From: Limnochordaceae bacterium
GTDB lineage: Bacteria > Bacillota > Limnochordia > Limnochordales > DUMU01
Reading direction: 5' to 3'
DNA: 64,000 nt
Assembly (NCBI GenBank): GCA_014896305.1
Contig: JADBKQ010000003.1
Span: forward strand, 1-64,000
Shown: positions 39,590 to 48,254 of the stretch, one piece after another
Layout: each line of letters begins with the position of its first letter
How positions within the stretch are numbered: the first letter of the stretch is position 1
The notes under the pieces: model-generated
What the model saw: only the letters and a program-made list of their open reading frames with translations
Databases searched by the model: none
Told to the model about the DNA's origin: nothing
Made by a program: the position numbers and the translations under genes

Positions 39590-40408
39590 ATGACGACGGC
39601 CCGCCAGCCAACGCCTGTGGACGAACAAGAAGTAGAACAGCTCGCAGCTGAACTGGGGATAGGCTTTTGCGCCCGCCGGGGCCGGGCGACGGCGGATCTC
39701 TTGGACGACCCAGGCGCTGTCCCACCCGGGTATGTGCTGGTGGTGGCCGGTCGCGACCGTCAAAGCAGGCAATGGACCTTCTCCGCCTACGAACCAGGAT
39801 CCAAAGCCCCCTTCATGTTTCATCCTAATATGGCCAAAGTACGGGTGCAGACCCTGCGACTCGGGGGTCGTGACCCCATGGTCGAAGCCATGGGCCTGAC
39901 AATCGGACAGACCGTGCTGGACTGTACGCTAGGACTGGCTGCTGACGCGATCGTAGCCAGTTTCGTCACCGGCCCGACGGGGCGAGTCGTGGGCTGGGAG
40001 AGTTCCGCTGCCATCGCCCTGGTCGTGCGCTGGGGACTGGCCCATTACACGCTGCCGCCCCGTTCCGAGCTCCCCCCGCTGGTTGACGCCATGCGACGGA
40101 TCCGGGTGGAGTGGAGGGACCACCGGGAGGGCTTGCCCCTTCTTCCAGACAACTCCTTCGACGTGGTATACTTTGATCCCATGTTCCGGCAACCCATTCG
40201 GGCGGCCCAGCCCCTCGCGCCCCTGCGGTCACTGGCAGACCCTCGCCCGTTGACGCTGGAGAGCATCGATCAGGCCCGCCGAGTCGCCCGTCGCCGCGTG
40301 GTGGTGAAGGAAAGAGCGGATGGCACAGAGCTGACCCGACTGCAATTGCCGGAACGAGTGCAAGGGAAGGATAGCCTCGTCGCTTTCGGGGTCTGGCGCA
40401 AGCAGTAG
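39590..40408 (+). CDS. RsmJ-like class I SAM-dependent methyltransferase
   Basis: Rossmann-fold methyltransferase. SAM-binding region VLDCTLGLAADAIVAS, acidic loop VVGWESS and the catalytic-type DVVYFDPMFRQP resemble RsmJ (16S rRNA guanine methyltransferase), whose motif is DPMFP. Homologues often sit between mutL and miaA in Firmicutes. Target rRNA is inferred from that resemblance. ATG at 39590 follows GGGGAAGGA; an ATG at 39542 would add 16 residues. Confidence 0.8.
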   Translation: MTTARQPTPVDEQEVEQLAAELGIGFCARRGRATADLLDDPGAVPPGYVLVVAGRDRQSRQWTFSAYEPGSKAPFMFHPNMAKVRVQTLRLGGRDPMVEAMGLTIGQTVLDCTLGLAADAIVASFVTGPTGRVVGWESSAAIALVVRWGLAHYTLPPRSELPPLVDAMRRIRVEWRDHREGLPLLPDNSFDVVYFDPMFRQPIRAAQPLAPLRSLADPRPLTLESIDQARRVARRRVVVKERADGTELTRLQLPERVQGKDSLVAFGVWRKQ

Positions 40409-40423
40409 GAAAGGAGGGGCCGC

Positions 40424-41557
40424 GTGGCAGGGAAAGCGATGGTGCTGGTCCTGGTCGGCCCGACCGCGGTGGGCAAGACGGAGGTGGCGTTACGTTTGGC
40501 TGAACGCTTGCAGGCTGAGATCGTCTCCGCCGACTCCATGCAAGTATACCGGGGGATGGATATCGGCACAGCCAAACCCACCCCGGCCGAGCGACAGCTC
40601 GTCCCTCACCACTTGATCGATCTGGTCGATCCTGGGGTTCCCTTCAGCGTCGCCCAATACGTGCAACTGGCTGACCAGGCTCTGGCCCAGATCCAAACTC
40701 GCGGGCGTCTGGCCATTCTGACCGGGGGCACAGCCTTTTACGTGCAAGCGGTGATCGACGGCCTGCCGGCCGGCGCCACCGCCCCACCCAACCCAGAGCT
40801 CCGTCGCCAGCTGCTGCTGGAGGCGGAATGCCTGGGTACGGAGGCGCTCCACCAGCGCCTGGCCCAGGTGGATCCGGAAAGTGCAGCCCGCCTCCATCCG
40901 CACGATCGACGCCGCATCATCCGCGCCCTGGAGATCTATCTCCAGACGGGACGTCCTCGTTCGTGCGAGGGGGCGGCGACGTGGGCACGTGACGTAGATG
41001 CCTCTGCACCGGCCTCCGATTCCGCACTCTCGCAGGGGCGGTCGACACGGCCAGCTACGCCTGCCACCAGCGGACGCTACAACGCCTGCTGGTTCGGGTT
41101 GACGCGGCCCCGCCGTTCACTATATGAACGGATCGCCCAGCGAGTCCACCTCCAGCTGGAAGCGGGGCTCGTGGATGAGGTCCGGCGACTCTTGCAGCAG
41201 GGATGGGATCCGGATGCCACGAGCCAGCAGGCTCTGGGCTACAAGGAAATGGTCGCCTATCTGCGAGGACGGCTGACCCTGGCAGAGGCGACGGAGCTTC
41301 TGATCCGCTCCACCCGCCACTATGCCAAACGACAGCTCAGCTGGTGGCGACGGGACAGTCGCATCCGCTGGCTGGACCTGGACCGCTGGTCGGTGGATCA
41401 GGCGGTTGCCTGGATCTCACGAGCGTTTTTGGCGGAGGCTGCCCCCGGCGTGGACCTGGCGTCGCTGATTTCCCCGGTTCCGACGAGCCCGGACACCCGT
41501 TCGCCGTTTCTAGCCACACCCGATGTCGATGAGCGGACCACCAGCCCCGAATGGTAG
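40424..41557 (+). CDS. miaA: tRNA dimethylallyltransferase MiaA
   Basis: Adds the dimethylallyl group to A37 of tRNAs reading UNN codons, supplying the MiaB substrate. P-loop GPTAVGKTE, DSMQVYRGMDIGTAKP, TGGTAFYVQAVIDGL and the GYKEMVAYL / RHYAKRQLSWWRRD blocks are present. A Ser/Ala-rich insert of about 30 residues lies around residue 185, and the C-terminus is extended by about 40. GTG start with AAAGGAGG. hfq, usually next, is absent. Confidence 0.95.
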   Translation: MAGKAMVLVLVGPTAVGKTEVALRLAERLQAEIVSADSMQVYRGMDIGTAKPTPAERQLVPHHLIDLVDPGVPFSVAQYVQLADQALAQIQTRGRLAILTGGTAFYVQAVIDGLPAGATAPPNPELRRQLLLEAECLGTEALHQRLAQVDPESAARLHPHDRRRIIRALEIYLQTGRPRSCEGAATWARDVDASAPASDSALSQGRSTRPATPATSGRYNACWFGLTRPRRSLYERIAQRVHLQLEAGLVDEVRRLLQQGWDPDATSQQALGYKEMVAYLRGRLTLAEATELLIRSTRHYAKRQLSWWRRDSRIRWLDLDRWSVDQAVAWISRAFLAEAAPGVDLASLISPVPTSPDTRSPFLATPDVDERTTSPEW

Positions 41558-41560
41558 GCC

Positions 41561-41583
41561 GGCAAGCTGAGGCAGGGCTTGCC
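41561..41583. repeat. Hairpin between miaA and spoVK
   Basis: GGCAAGC (41561-41567) and GCTTGCC (41577-41583) form a 7-bp stem with a 9-base loop, starting 4 bases after the miaA stop. No T-run; could slow or process the transcript. Confidence 0.4.
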
Positions 41584-41666
41584 TGTCAAGCAGACAACCT
41601 GTACCAGCGTATATATTCTCTGCCTCCATCCGTAGGCCCGTGCCACGAGGCAGGAGTACAGGCGAG

Positions 41667-42611
41667 GTGCATGGGGTGGCGGAGAGATTCTCAGCGGCGG
41701 CTTCTTCAGCTCACCCGAGAGAAAGCAGTTTTCCTGAGCTCTCAGAAGCGCGGGCACAGGAGCTACGCCAGGTTCACCAGGAGCTGGATTCGCTGGTGGG
41801 GCTGCAGCGGGTGAAGCGCCTGGTATACGAGCTCGAGGCCTTGCTGCGGGTGCAACAGGAAAGAGCCCGTTTCCAACTGGCCAACGATCCGCTCGTACTG
41901 CACCAGATCTTCCGCGGCAACCCCGGAACCGGGAAGACAACGGTGGCCCGCCTGCTGGGCCGGCTTTTCCATGCTCTGGGAGCGCTGCCCAAAGGCCAGC
42001 TGGTGGAGTGCAGCCGCGCCGATCTGGTGGGAGAGTACATTGGTCATACCGCTGTCAAGACCCGCGAACAGGTGCGAAAAGCGGCAGGAGGGGTTCTCTT
42101 CATTGACGAGGCATATGCGTTAGGCCGCGGGGGAGAGAGGGATTTCGGGAAAGAGGCCATCGATACCCTGGTCAAAGAGATGGAGGACCGGCGCTACGAA
42201 TTCGTGCTGATTTTGGCCGGCTATCGGGAAGAGATGGACCGGTTTCTTTGGCTGAATCCGGGGCTACGTTCCCGATTCCCGCTCCATCTGGACTTTCCAG
42301 ACTATACTGTGCCTGAGTTGATGGAGATCGCCGAAACGATGCTGGCCCAGCGAGAGTATGTGCTGAGCGCCGCCGCCCGCCACAAGTTACGGTTACTGTT
42401 GGAGGAGTCGGCCCGGCAACAAGAGTTTGTCTTCGCCAATGCACGGCTGGTGCGCAACCTCGTGGAGAGGGCGATCCGCCGGCAAGCCGTTCGGCTGGCC
42501 GCCCCTGGAACATCGATCCATGTGGCCGGCCGGCTAGCCAGCGGGGGACGGCGGCGTCAGGAACTGATGACCATTTTCCCGCAGGACTTGACGCTGGAAG
42601 ATGCATTCTAA
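41667..42611 (+). CDS. spoVK: Stage V sporulation protein K-like AAA ATPase
   Basis: CbxX/CfqX-SpoVK subgroup of AAA ATPases. Walker A GNPGTGKTTVARLLG lies near residue 85, then LVGEYIGHTAVKT, Walker B GVLFIDEAYAL, and the sensor region ILAGYREEMDRFLWLNPGLRSRF. In Bacillus spoVK is needed for spore maturation and lies after miaA-hfq, matching the position here. Start uncertain: GTG 41667 has AGGAG at 9 bases; GTG 41640 is also in frame. Confidence 0.87.
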   Translation: MHGVAERFSAAASSAHPRESSFPELSEARAQELRQVHQELDSLVGLQRVKRLVYELEALLRVQQERARFQLANDPLVLHQIFRGNPGTGKTTVARLLGRLFHALGALPKGQLVECSRADLVGEYIGHTAVKTREQVRKAAGGVLFIDEAYALGRGGERDFGKEAIDTLVKEMEDRRYEFVLILAGYREEMDRFLWLNPGLRSRFPLHLDFPDYTVPELMEIAETMLAQREYVLSAAARHKLRLLLEESARQQEFVFANARLVRNLVERAIRRQAVRLAAPGTSIHVAGRLASGGRRRQELMTIFPQDLTLEDAF

Positions 42612-42692
42612 GATGCTTGTCCGCAGACTCTGGCTGTGTTAGATTCCCAGTAACTCCTGATCTTCCGGGGAAAGGTGGCTCGGGCAGCAGGC

Positions 42693-43616
42693 ATGGAGTT
42701 TACAAAGATGCATGGGTTAGGAAACGATTATGTGTACGTGTCCCTCTTGGAGCACCCGGAATGGGAAGAGAGGGTGGATTGGTCGGCGCTCTCCCGAGCG
42801 GCCAGCAATCGCCACACGGGCGTAGGCAGTGACGGGTTGATTCTGATCGCCCCCGCCCAGGCCGGCGGCGATTTCCGGATGCGAATCTTCAATGCTGACG
42901 GTAGCGAGGGGGAGATGTGCGGCAACGGCATCCGCTGCCTGGGGAAGTATGTGTACGATCACGGCTTTACCCAGGCCGAGTCGCTGCAGATCGAAACCAG
43001 GGCGGGGATGCGGCAACTCCGGTTGCAGGTGCAAGCCGAGCAGGTGGTGGCAGTCGATGTCGAGATGGGGGTGCCGGCCCCGGCCGCCGTCTGTGCCCAG
43101 GTCGATCCCACTCCAGCGCGGCCCTTGCGCCCGGCGGCTGGCGGGTTCAGCTGGTGGGAGGTGGCCGAGCCCAGACTGCCAGAAGCCGTGTTGCTGATCC
43201 CCGTCTCCATGGGCAACCCGCACGCGGTCTGGTTTGTGCCCGATGTAGGCCAGGCGCCGGTGAAGAGCGCTGGTCCTGTCCTGGAGCGCCATCCTGCTTT
43301 CCCGCAGCGGGCCAACATCGAGTTTGCTCACGTTCGCGCGGGCGACCCGCGGCAGTTGGACGTGCGGGTGTGGGAGCGAGGCAGCGGCGAAACCCAGGCG
43401 TGCGGCACAGGCGCTTGTGCCGCCGTCGTGGCGGCGCGCGTGGCCGGGTATACGCAAGAGAAAGTAGTGACCGTGCACCTGCCAGGGGGAGATTTGTCCA
43501 TTCGCTGGCCAGGCCCCGGACAGGTTTTGTGGATGAGCGGCCCGGCGGTGGAGGTGTTCACCGGTCGCTGGCAGACGGGCTGGCTGGCGGCGGCGGGAGC
43601 GTTTTTACACGCGTAG
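42693..43616 (+). CDS. dapF: Diaminopimelate epimerase
   Basis: Converts LL- to meso-diaminopimelate for lysine and peptidoglycan. The two catalytic cysteines are in MCGNGIRCLG (near residue 76) and ACGTGACAAVVA (near 237). FTKMHGLGND marks the true N-terminus, so ATG 42693 is preferred over GTG 42675. 307 residues. Followed 151 bases later by an LL-DAP aminotransferase, so the pair completes the aminotransferase route. Confidence 0.95.
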   Translation: MEFTKMHGLGNDYVYVSLLEHPEWEERVDWSALSRAASNRHTGVGSDGLILIAPAQAGGDFRMRIFNADGSEGEMCGNGIRCLGKYVYDHGFTQAESLQIETRAGMRQLRLQVQAEQVVAVDVEMGVPAPAAVCAQVDPTPARPLRPAAGGFSWWEVAEPRLPEAVLLIPVSMGNPHAVWFVPDVGQAPVKSAGPVLERHPAFPQRANIEFAHVRAGDPRQLDVRVWERGSGETQACGTGACAAVVAARVAGYTQEKVVTVHLPGGDLSIRWPGPGQVLWMSGPAVEVFTGRWQTGWLAAAGAFLHA

Positions 43617-43767
43617 GAGGCCGCTCCGCACGGATGCATGGGCGCTGAGCCCAGCTACTTTGTTCTCCAGGTAGATGCAGCCGCGTGACGAGCTGGCCGG
43701 ACCGGCGCTGATCCAGCACGGAGGCGGGATTCCATCGGTTGAGGTCATCATTGGGGGAGAGAACAGG

Positions 43768-44937
43768 ATGCAGACGGCACGAAGGATTCAAGCTATTCCA
43801 CCGTACCTATTTGCCGAGATCGACCGGAAGATCGCTCAGGCAAGAGCGGCCGGGGTGGACGTCATCAGCTTTGGCATCGGCGACCCGGATCGGCCCACGC
43901 CAATCCCCGTCGTGGAGACCCTGCAGCAGGCAGCCGCCGATCCAGCCAATCACCGCTACCCTTCCTACGAGGGTCTGCCTGCCTTCCGGCAAGCGGTGGC
44001 CGACTGGTATGCACGCCGGTTTGGGGTACAGCTCGACCCCGACAAGGAGATCGTCTCCTTGATCGGCTCCAAGGAGGGGATCGCCCATATCGCTCTCTGT
44101 TACGTGAACCCGGGAGACGTCACCCTTGTTCCCGATCCCGGTTACCCTGTGTACGCTCTGGGTACGTTGTTCGCCGGCGGTTCTCCGTACTATCTCCCGC
44201 TCCTGCCGGCCCGGGGCTTCCTTCCCGACCTGAGCGCCATCCCCAGCGATGTGGCCCGGCGAGCGCGGATTCTATACCTCAACTATCCCAACAATCCCAC
44301 CGGCGCCGTGGTCAGTCCGGATTTCTTCGCTGAGGTGGTGGAGTTCGCCCGCTCCTACGATCTGTTAGTCTGCCATGACGCCGCTTACACGGAGGTCTCT
44401 TTCGATGGGTACCGACCACCCAGCTTTTTACAGACTCCTGACGCGAAAGAGGTAGGAATCGAGTTTCACTCTCTGTCCAAGACATACAACATGACAGGGT
44501 GGCGGCTGGGTTGGGCTTGTGGCAACCCAGAGGCGATCGAGGCTTTGGGACGCCTCAAAACCAACATCGACTCCGGGGTGTTTCAGGCCATTCAGTACGC
44601 GGGGATCACGGCCCTGCGTCTGCCGGACCGCTTCATCGAAGAGATGCGGGCCGTCTATCAGCGGCGGCGCGACTTGCTGGTGGCGGGACTGCGGAGCCTA
44701 GGAGCGCCCATAGAGCCCCCCAAAGCGACGATCTACGTTTGGGTGCCTGTCCCGGAGGGCGAAAGCTCCACCTCATTCGCCACCAAGCTACTGGAACGGG
44801 CAGGCGTCGTCGTGACCCCCGGAGTGGGTTACGGAGCAGCTGGCGAGGGGTACATCCGTTTCTCGCTGTCGATTCCGGACGACCGCCTGCGAACCGGTCT
44901 GGCTCGCCTGCAACAGGCCGGTGTCCGTTGGAAGTAG
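43768..44937 (+). CDS. dapL: LL-diaminopimelate aminotransferase (DapL-type)
   Basis: PLP-dependent class I/II aminotransferase. [42 protein letters not shown], and [14 protein letters not shown] with PLP-lysine near residue 238 are typical of DapL, which makes LL-DAP from tetrahydrodipicolinate in one step. Assignment over a general aspartate aminotransferase rests on these features and on adjacency to dapF. ATG at 43768 after GGGGGAGA. 389 residues. Confidence 0.85.
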   Translation: MQTARRIQAIPPYLFAEIDRKIAQARAAGVDVISFGIGDPDRPTPIPVVETLQQAAADPANHRYPSYEGLPAFRQAVADWYARRFGVQLDPDKEIVSLIGSKEGIAHIALCYVNPGDVTLVPDPGYPVYALGTLFAGGSPYYLPLLPARGFLPDLSAIPSDVARRARILYLNYPNNPTGAVVSPDFFAEVVEFARSYDLLVCHDAAYTEVSFDGYRPPSFLQTPDAKEVGIEFHSLSKTYNMTGWRLGWACGNPEAIEALGRLKTNIDSGVFQAIQYAGITALRLPDRFIEEMRAVYQRRRDLLVAGLRSLGAPIEPPKATIYVWVPVPEGESSTSFATKLLERAGVVVTPGVGYGAAGEGYIRFSLSIPDDRLRTGLARLQQAGVRWK

Positions 44938-44950
44938 GAGAAGGAGAACA

Positions 44951-44967
44951 GGGAAGGGCAGGGTGGG
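44951..44967 (+). repeat. G-quadruplex-type motif downstream of dapL
   Basis: Four GGG runs with loops AA, CA and T, beginning 14 bases after the dapL stop. It shares the 13-base core GGGAAGGGCAGGG with a second such motif at 52519-52542. Confidence 0.5.
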
Positions 44968-45019
44968 TTGAGCGGGACCCTGGGGTTCGCCGCCACAGGT
45001 CCAGGAACTGATGTTTTCA

Positions 45020-45043
45020 GGGGGTGGACCAAGGTCCACCCCC
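45020..45043. terminator. Perfect 11-bp hairpin between convergent genes
   Basis: GGGGGTGGACC and GGTCCACCCCC pair exactly around AA. It lies between dapL (+) and the tiny membrane genes (-). Neither side has a convincing T-run, so it is a probable shared end structure rather than a textbook terminator. Confidence 0.5.
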
Positions 45044-45077
45044 GCTGTTCCAAGGGACTTCCCGATGACTGGGCCAA

Positions 45078-45158
45078 CTAGTTGCCCAGAACCAACAGGA
45101 TCAGAATAAGGAAGAGCACGAAGGCCCAGTGAGGTCCAAACATCAATCCGTCCCCCAT
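45078..45158 (-). CDS. Tiny membrane protein, 26 residues
   Basis: The product MGDGLMFGPHWAFVLFLIL continues with a few hydrophobic residues and ends LLVLGN. A short Gly-rich head is followed by one membrane helix. ATG at 45158 has AAGGGGGG about 7 bases upstream. Size and design match the tiny transmembrane proteins of sporeformers (YjcZ type), though sequence identity to that family was not tested. Downstream neighbour of a second, similar tiny gene in the same orientation. Confidence 0.65.
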   Translation of the reverse strand: MGDGLMFGPHWAFVLFLILILLVLGN

Positions 45159-45214
45159 CGTCTACCCCCCTTTTGTGTTGAGCCCTCGCATTGGCTGGTC
45201 GATCTCGGTTAGGC

Positions 45215-45301
45215 CTAGTTCCAGAGGATGAGGAGGATCAACACGAGGAAAATAATGAACACCCAGTTGGTGCCCAACGGTCCTCCCAAAAAGCCGCCCA
45301 T
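45215..45301 (-). CDS. Tiny membrane protein, 28 residues
   Basis: Product begins MGGFLGGPLGTNWVFIIFL and ends in a hydrophobic run with LLILWN. It has the same Gly-rich head plus single helix design as the product of 45078-45158, which it precedes by 56 bases, suggesting a duplicated pair. GGGAGGGA lies 5 bases before the ATG. Probably sporulation-associated by analogy with YjcZ-like proteins; this is inference. Confidence 0.65.
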   Translation of the reverse strand: MGGFLGGPLGTNWVFIIFLVLILLILWN

Positions 45302-45502
45302 CGTATTCCCTCCCTCTGACTGGAGTCGGGTAATGGATCGGGCCGTTCCACCACCCGCTACACCATACGCGCTGCCGGCTGGGTGGACACGGGAGCGTAG
45401 GGGGAAATGCATGGGTCGGCAGGGGGGCAACGCGGCTGACGCTTGGATCTCGGCAGACCTGGGGTGAACCGGCGTCTCCCGGGCAATCCGGTGCGAATCC
45501 CC

Positions 45503-45532
45503 TTGACAACGCGATTCTGCTCGCAGTACAAT
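45503..45532 (+). promoter_or_regulatory. trp operon promoter
   Basis: TTGACA (45503-45508) and TACAAT (45527-45532) with an 18-base spacer: a near-consensus sigma-A promoter, giving a leader of about 255 bases before trpE. Confidence 0.8.
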
Positions 45533-45544
45533 GCGCCCAAGTTA

Positions 45545-45676
45545 CCCGCTGACCGCGGGAGACGAGACGAGCCGAGTGGAGCAGAGAACCCTGTACACCC
45601 GTGTGTGTACGAGGAAAGAGCTAGAGAAGCAGATGAGGAAGGCATAGAGGCCGCGGTTTGGGCGGGCGTTTTCTTA
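45545..45676 (+). promoter_or_regulatory. TRAP-type trp leader with eleven (G/U)AG triplets
   Basis: A 5' stem-loop (CCCGC 45545-45549 / GCGGG 45555-45559) leads into six GAG triplets at exact 5-base intervals (45559, 45564, 45569, 45574, 45579, 45584). A hairpin GTACAC/GTGTAC (45593-45610) follows, then GAG at 45611, 45618, 45624, 45635 and a TAG/GAG at 45645-45649: eleven in all. A GC hairpin (45650-45667, one bulge) followed by TTTTCTT could be the attenuator. In Bacillus, tryptophan-loaded TRAP (11-mer) binds eleven such triplets after a 5' stem-loop to terminate the trp transcript. No mtrB gene is in the window. Confidence 0.75.
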
Positions 45677-45796
45677 TCCGTTTCAGACAGCCTTCTTCGC
45701 TGTATTCGTCGATGACGGACGGGGTGAAACCCCCTCTGCTGCCGGCTCGATCAGATCCGTCGGGTTTGGTCAGGGCAGGACGCGGAGGTGGTTTTT

Positions 45797-47461
45797 TTGT
45801 ACCCTGCTATCATCCCTTCGCGGGAGCAGTTTGTTTTCCAGGCTCAGGCTGGTTACCGAGTCCCCCTCGCGATCCGCCGGCTGGCGGATCTGGAAACCCC
45901 GATCTCTCTGTATCAAAAGTTGCGGGCCCGGCCGCTGCCTGCAGCCGGCCCGCATGTCAGGGTTTCCAGCTTCTTGCTGGAAAGCGCCGGTACAGGTGCA
46001 GAGGAAGGCGGTCGCTACTCCTTCCTCGGGGTGTCGACCCAGCGGCTGGTGCTGCGAGCGGGCCGGCTTACCGTCGAGGGAGAGGGAGCCGTCACGTCGG
46101 ATCCGGGCTCGTCTGCCAGTCACGGCGAAGCGAGGGCGAAAAGCCCAAACGAGCCTCAGACCTGGCCAGCTGCTTCTTCACGCCCGTGGGAAGAGATTCG
46201 TCAACGCGTGATGAACCCCCGGGTCGAGCGGGCCGGTCTGCCGCCGCTCCCTCCTTTTCTGGGGGGCGTAGTCGGTTACATCGGCTACGACGCGGTGCGG
46301 ACCATGGAAAAGGTACCCGATCTGGGCCGCCCAGGCTTGCCCCTGCCCGACGCCTGCCTGCTGGTCACCGATCTGGTGCTCGCCTTCGATCACGCCGAGC
46401 GAACCCTCTGGGTACTGGCGGCACCCACTGTCCCTCCCGGCACCGACCCAGGGCTTGTTTACGATCAAACAGTAGAACGGATGAACCAACTCCTGGCCGA
46501 CCTGGATCGCCTGTCGTTACCCCCCCATCATCCTGACAGCAGTATCCCCGTGCCCGCCGCCCCCGGCACGGCCACGGGCACAGGAAACGAGACCATCGCC
46601 TCGCAGGAGGCTACGGCAACATCTCCGGGGTATCCCTGGCGCTCGACGTTCTCGGCAGAAGAGTATGCAGCCGCCGTGCGAGTGGCGCAGCAGCACATTC
46701 GAGCCGGGGACATCTTCCAGGTGGTACTCTCGCAGCGGCTCGATGGCCCAGCGCCGGACAGCCTGGATTTCTACCGGGCGTTACGCATGATCAATCCGTC
46801 TCCCTATCTGTTTCATCTCGACTTTGGGACGTTCCAGGTGGCCGGCTCGTCGCCGGAGGTGATGGTCCGCCTGCAGGGGCGGCGGGCCCAGGTACGCCCC
46901 ATCGCCGGTACCCGTCCCCGGGGCCAGACGCCGCTCGAGCAAGAGCGGCTGGAGGCCGAATTGCGCAGCGATGGGAAGGAGCAGGCGGAACACGTGATGC
47001 TGGTCGATCTGGGACGCAATGACCTGGGGCGGGTTTGTGATTACGGAACGGTGCATGTCCCGGAGCAGATGGTCGTCGAGCGGTACTCCCACGTCTGCCA
47101 TCTGGTCTCTCAAGTGGAAGGGGAGCTACGGCCCGGCAAGGACGCCATCGACTTGTTACAGGCCACCTTCCCGGCCGGCACCGTCAGCGGAGCACCCAAG
47201 GTCAGGGCCATGGAGATCATCGAGATGCTCGAACCCGTTCGTCGTGGCGTCTACGCCGGCGCCGTCGGATATATCGGTTGGGACGGCAACATGGATACCT
47301 GCATCGCCATTCGCACCGGTGTGATGGTGGGAGGACGTTTGTATGTGCAGGCGGGGGCCGGGATCGTGGCGGACTCGGTGCCGGAGCGGGAGTATCAGGA
47401 GACTTTGCAGAAGGCGGCCGCCCTCTTGCGTACGGCAGAACTGCTGACAGTGAGGAGCTGA
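45797..47461 (+). CDS. trpE: Anthranilate synthase component I
   Basis: Converts chorismate to anthranilate with TrpG-supplied ammonia. The N-terminal feedback-site motif SFLLESAG is present, and the C-terminal chorismate-binding domain has FQVVLSQRL, SPSPYLF-like NPSPYLFHLDFG, PIAGTRPRGQ, LVDLGRNDLGRV and TFPAGTVSGAPKVRAMEII. A Pro/Thr/Gly-rich linker of about 50 residues sits mid-protein. TTG at 45797 is 8 bases after GGAGG and fits the family N-terminus; GTG at 45788 overlaps that site. Confidence 0.95.
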   Translation: MYPAIIPSREQFVFQAQAGYRVPLAIRRLADLETPISLYQKLRARPLPAAGPHVRVSSFLLESAGTGAEEGGRYSFLGVSTQRLVLRAGRLTVEGEGAVTSDPGSSASHGEARAKSPNEPQTWPAASSRPWEEIRQRVMNPRVERAGLPPLPPFLGGVVGYIGYDAVRTMEKVPDLGRPGLPLPDACLLVTDLVLAFDHAERTLWVLAAPTVPPGTDPGLVYDQTVERMNQLLADLDRLSLPPHHPDSSIPVPAAPGTATGTGNETIASQEATATSPGYPWRSTFSAEEYAAAVRVAQQHIRAGDIFQVVLSQRLDGPAPDSLDFYRALRMINPSPYLFHLDFGTFQVAGSSPEVMVRLQGRRAQVRPIAGTRPRGQTPLEQERLEAELRSDGKEQAEHVMLVDLGRNDLGRVCDYGTVHVPEQMVVERYSHVCHLVSQVEGELRPGKDAIDLLQATFPAGTVSGAPKVRAMEIIEMLEPVRRGVYAGAVGYIGWDGNMDTCIAIRTGVMVGGRLYVQAGAGIVADSVPEREYQETLQKAAALLRTAELLTVRS

Positions 47462-47466
47462 TGGGC

Positions 47467-48198
47467 ATGCCGGGGAGAAACGACATCTTCGAGACAGTCG
47501 ATGGGCTCGGTGCCAGGTCGAATGCGTTGCATGATACTGTCCGAATCCTCGTGATCGACAACTACGACTCGTTTACCTACAACCTCGTGCAATTGCTTGG
47601 ATCCCTGGGCGCAAACATTTCGGTTTTTCGCAACGACGAGATCGACATTGCCGGAATCGCGGCCTTGCGGCCCGATGGGCTCGTGATCTCCCCGGGCCCG
47701 GGGCGGCCCGAGCAGTCCGGAGTCACCTTATCCGCTCTACAAGCATTTGCTCCCACACTACCGACTTTCGGCGTCTGCCTGGGCCTCCAAGCGCTGGCCG
47801 TCGCCTGCGGCGCCCGCCTGGGGGCGGCCCATTCTCTGATGCATGGCAAAACCTCTCAGATCTGGCACGATGGGCGCGGTGTTTTCGCCGGGCTGCCGCC
47901 GGAGTTTACAGCGACCCGCTACCACTCCCTGGCGGTGGTGCGCGACAGCCTGCCGGCAGAGCTGGAAGTAACGGCACAGACGGCAGACGGGGAAGTGATG
48001 GGCCTGCGTCACCGGGTCTGGCCGGCGGAGGCGGTGCAATTCCACCCGGAGTCGTTCTTAACGGAGTATGGCGATCGGTTACTTCTGAACTTCCTTCTGC
48101 AGGTGGAAAGGTTCGCTGGCCGCCGCCACCCCGACGCGCCGCAAGAGAGAGCCGCTTCCCAGTCGGCCAGGGTTCTCACGGCCGGCAAAACCTCGTAA
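47467..48198 (+). CDS. trpG: Anthranilate synthase component II (glutamine amidotransferase)
   Basis: Class I glutamine amidotransferase. ILVIDNYDSFTYNLVQLLG, ISPGPGRPEQSG, nucleophile Cys in FGVCLGLQAL and the His-Glu pair in AVQFHPESFLTEYG are intact. About 25 residues precede the usual start and 30 follow the usual end. ATG at 47467 is 9 bases after GAGGAG; ATG 47461 overlaps the trpE stop. Could also serve folate synthesis (PabA), as in Bacillus; position favours Trp. Confidence 0.94.
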   Translation: MPGRNDIFETVDGLGARSNALHDTVRILVIDNYDSFTYNLVQLLGSLGANISVFRNDEIDIAGIAALRPDGLVISPGPGRPEQSGVTLSALQAFAPTLPTFGVCLGLQALAVACGARLGAAHSLMHGKTSQIWHDGRGVFAGLPPEFTATRYHSLAVVRDSLPAELEVTAQTADGEVMGLRHRVWPAEAVQFHPESFLTEYGDRLLLNFLLQVERFAGRRHPDAPQERAASQSARVLTAGKTS

Positions 48199-48254
48199 GG
48201 GACACAACCACGCGAACAAGAGCTCAAGCGGGCAGCAAAGGAAGGATGAGGAGC

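Larger units (their letters stand above)
45302..45796 (+). other. Region between the tiny genes and trpE
   Basis: No protein gene was found. The first 200 bases would contain the promoter of the minus-strand tiny genes (not identified); the remainder holds the trp promoter and leader listed separately. A small GGGGT/ACCCC hairpin lies at about 45721-45734. Confidence 0.6.

Noticed and set aside
41605-41640. TATATT as a sporulation or sigma-A promoter for spoVK
   Set aside because: No partner element at a suitable distance for sigma-A or sigma-E.
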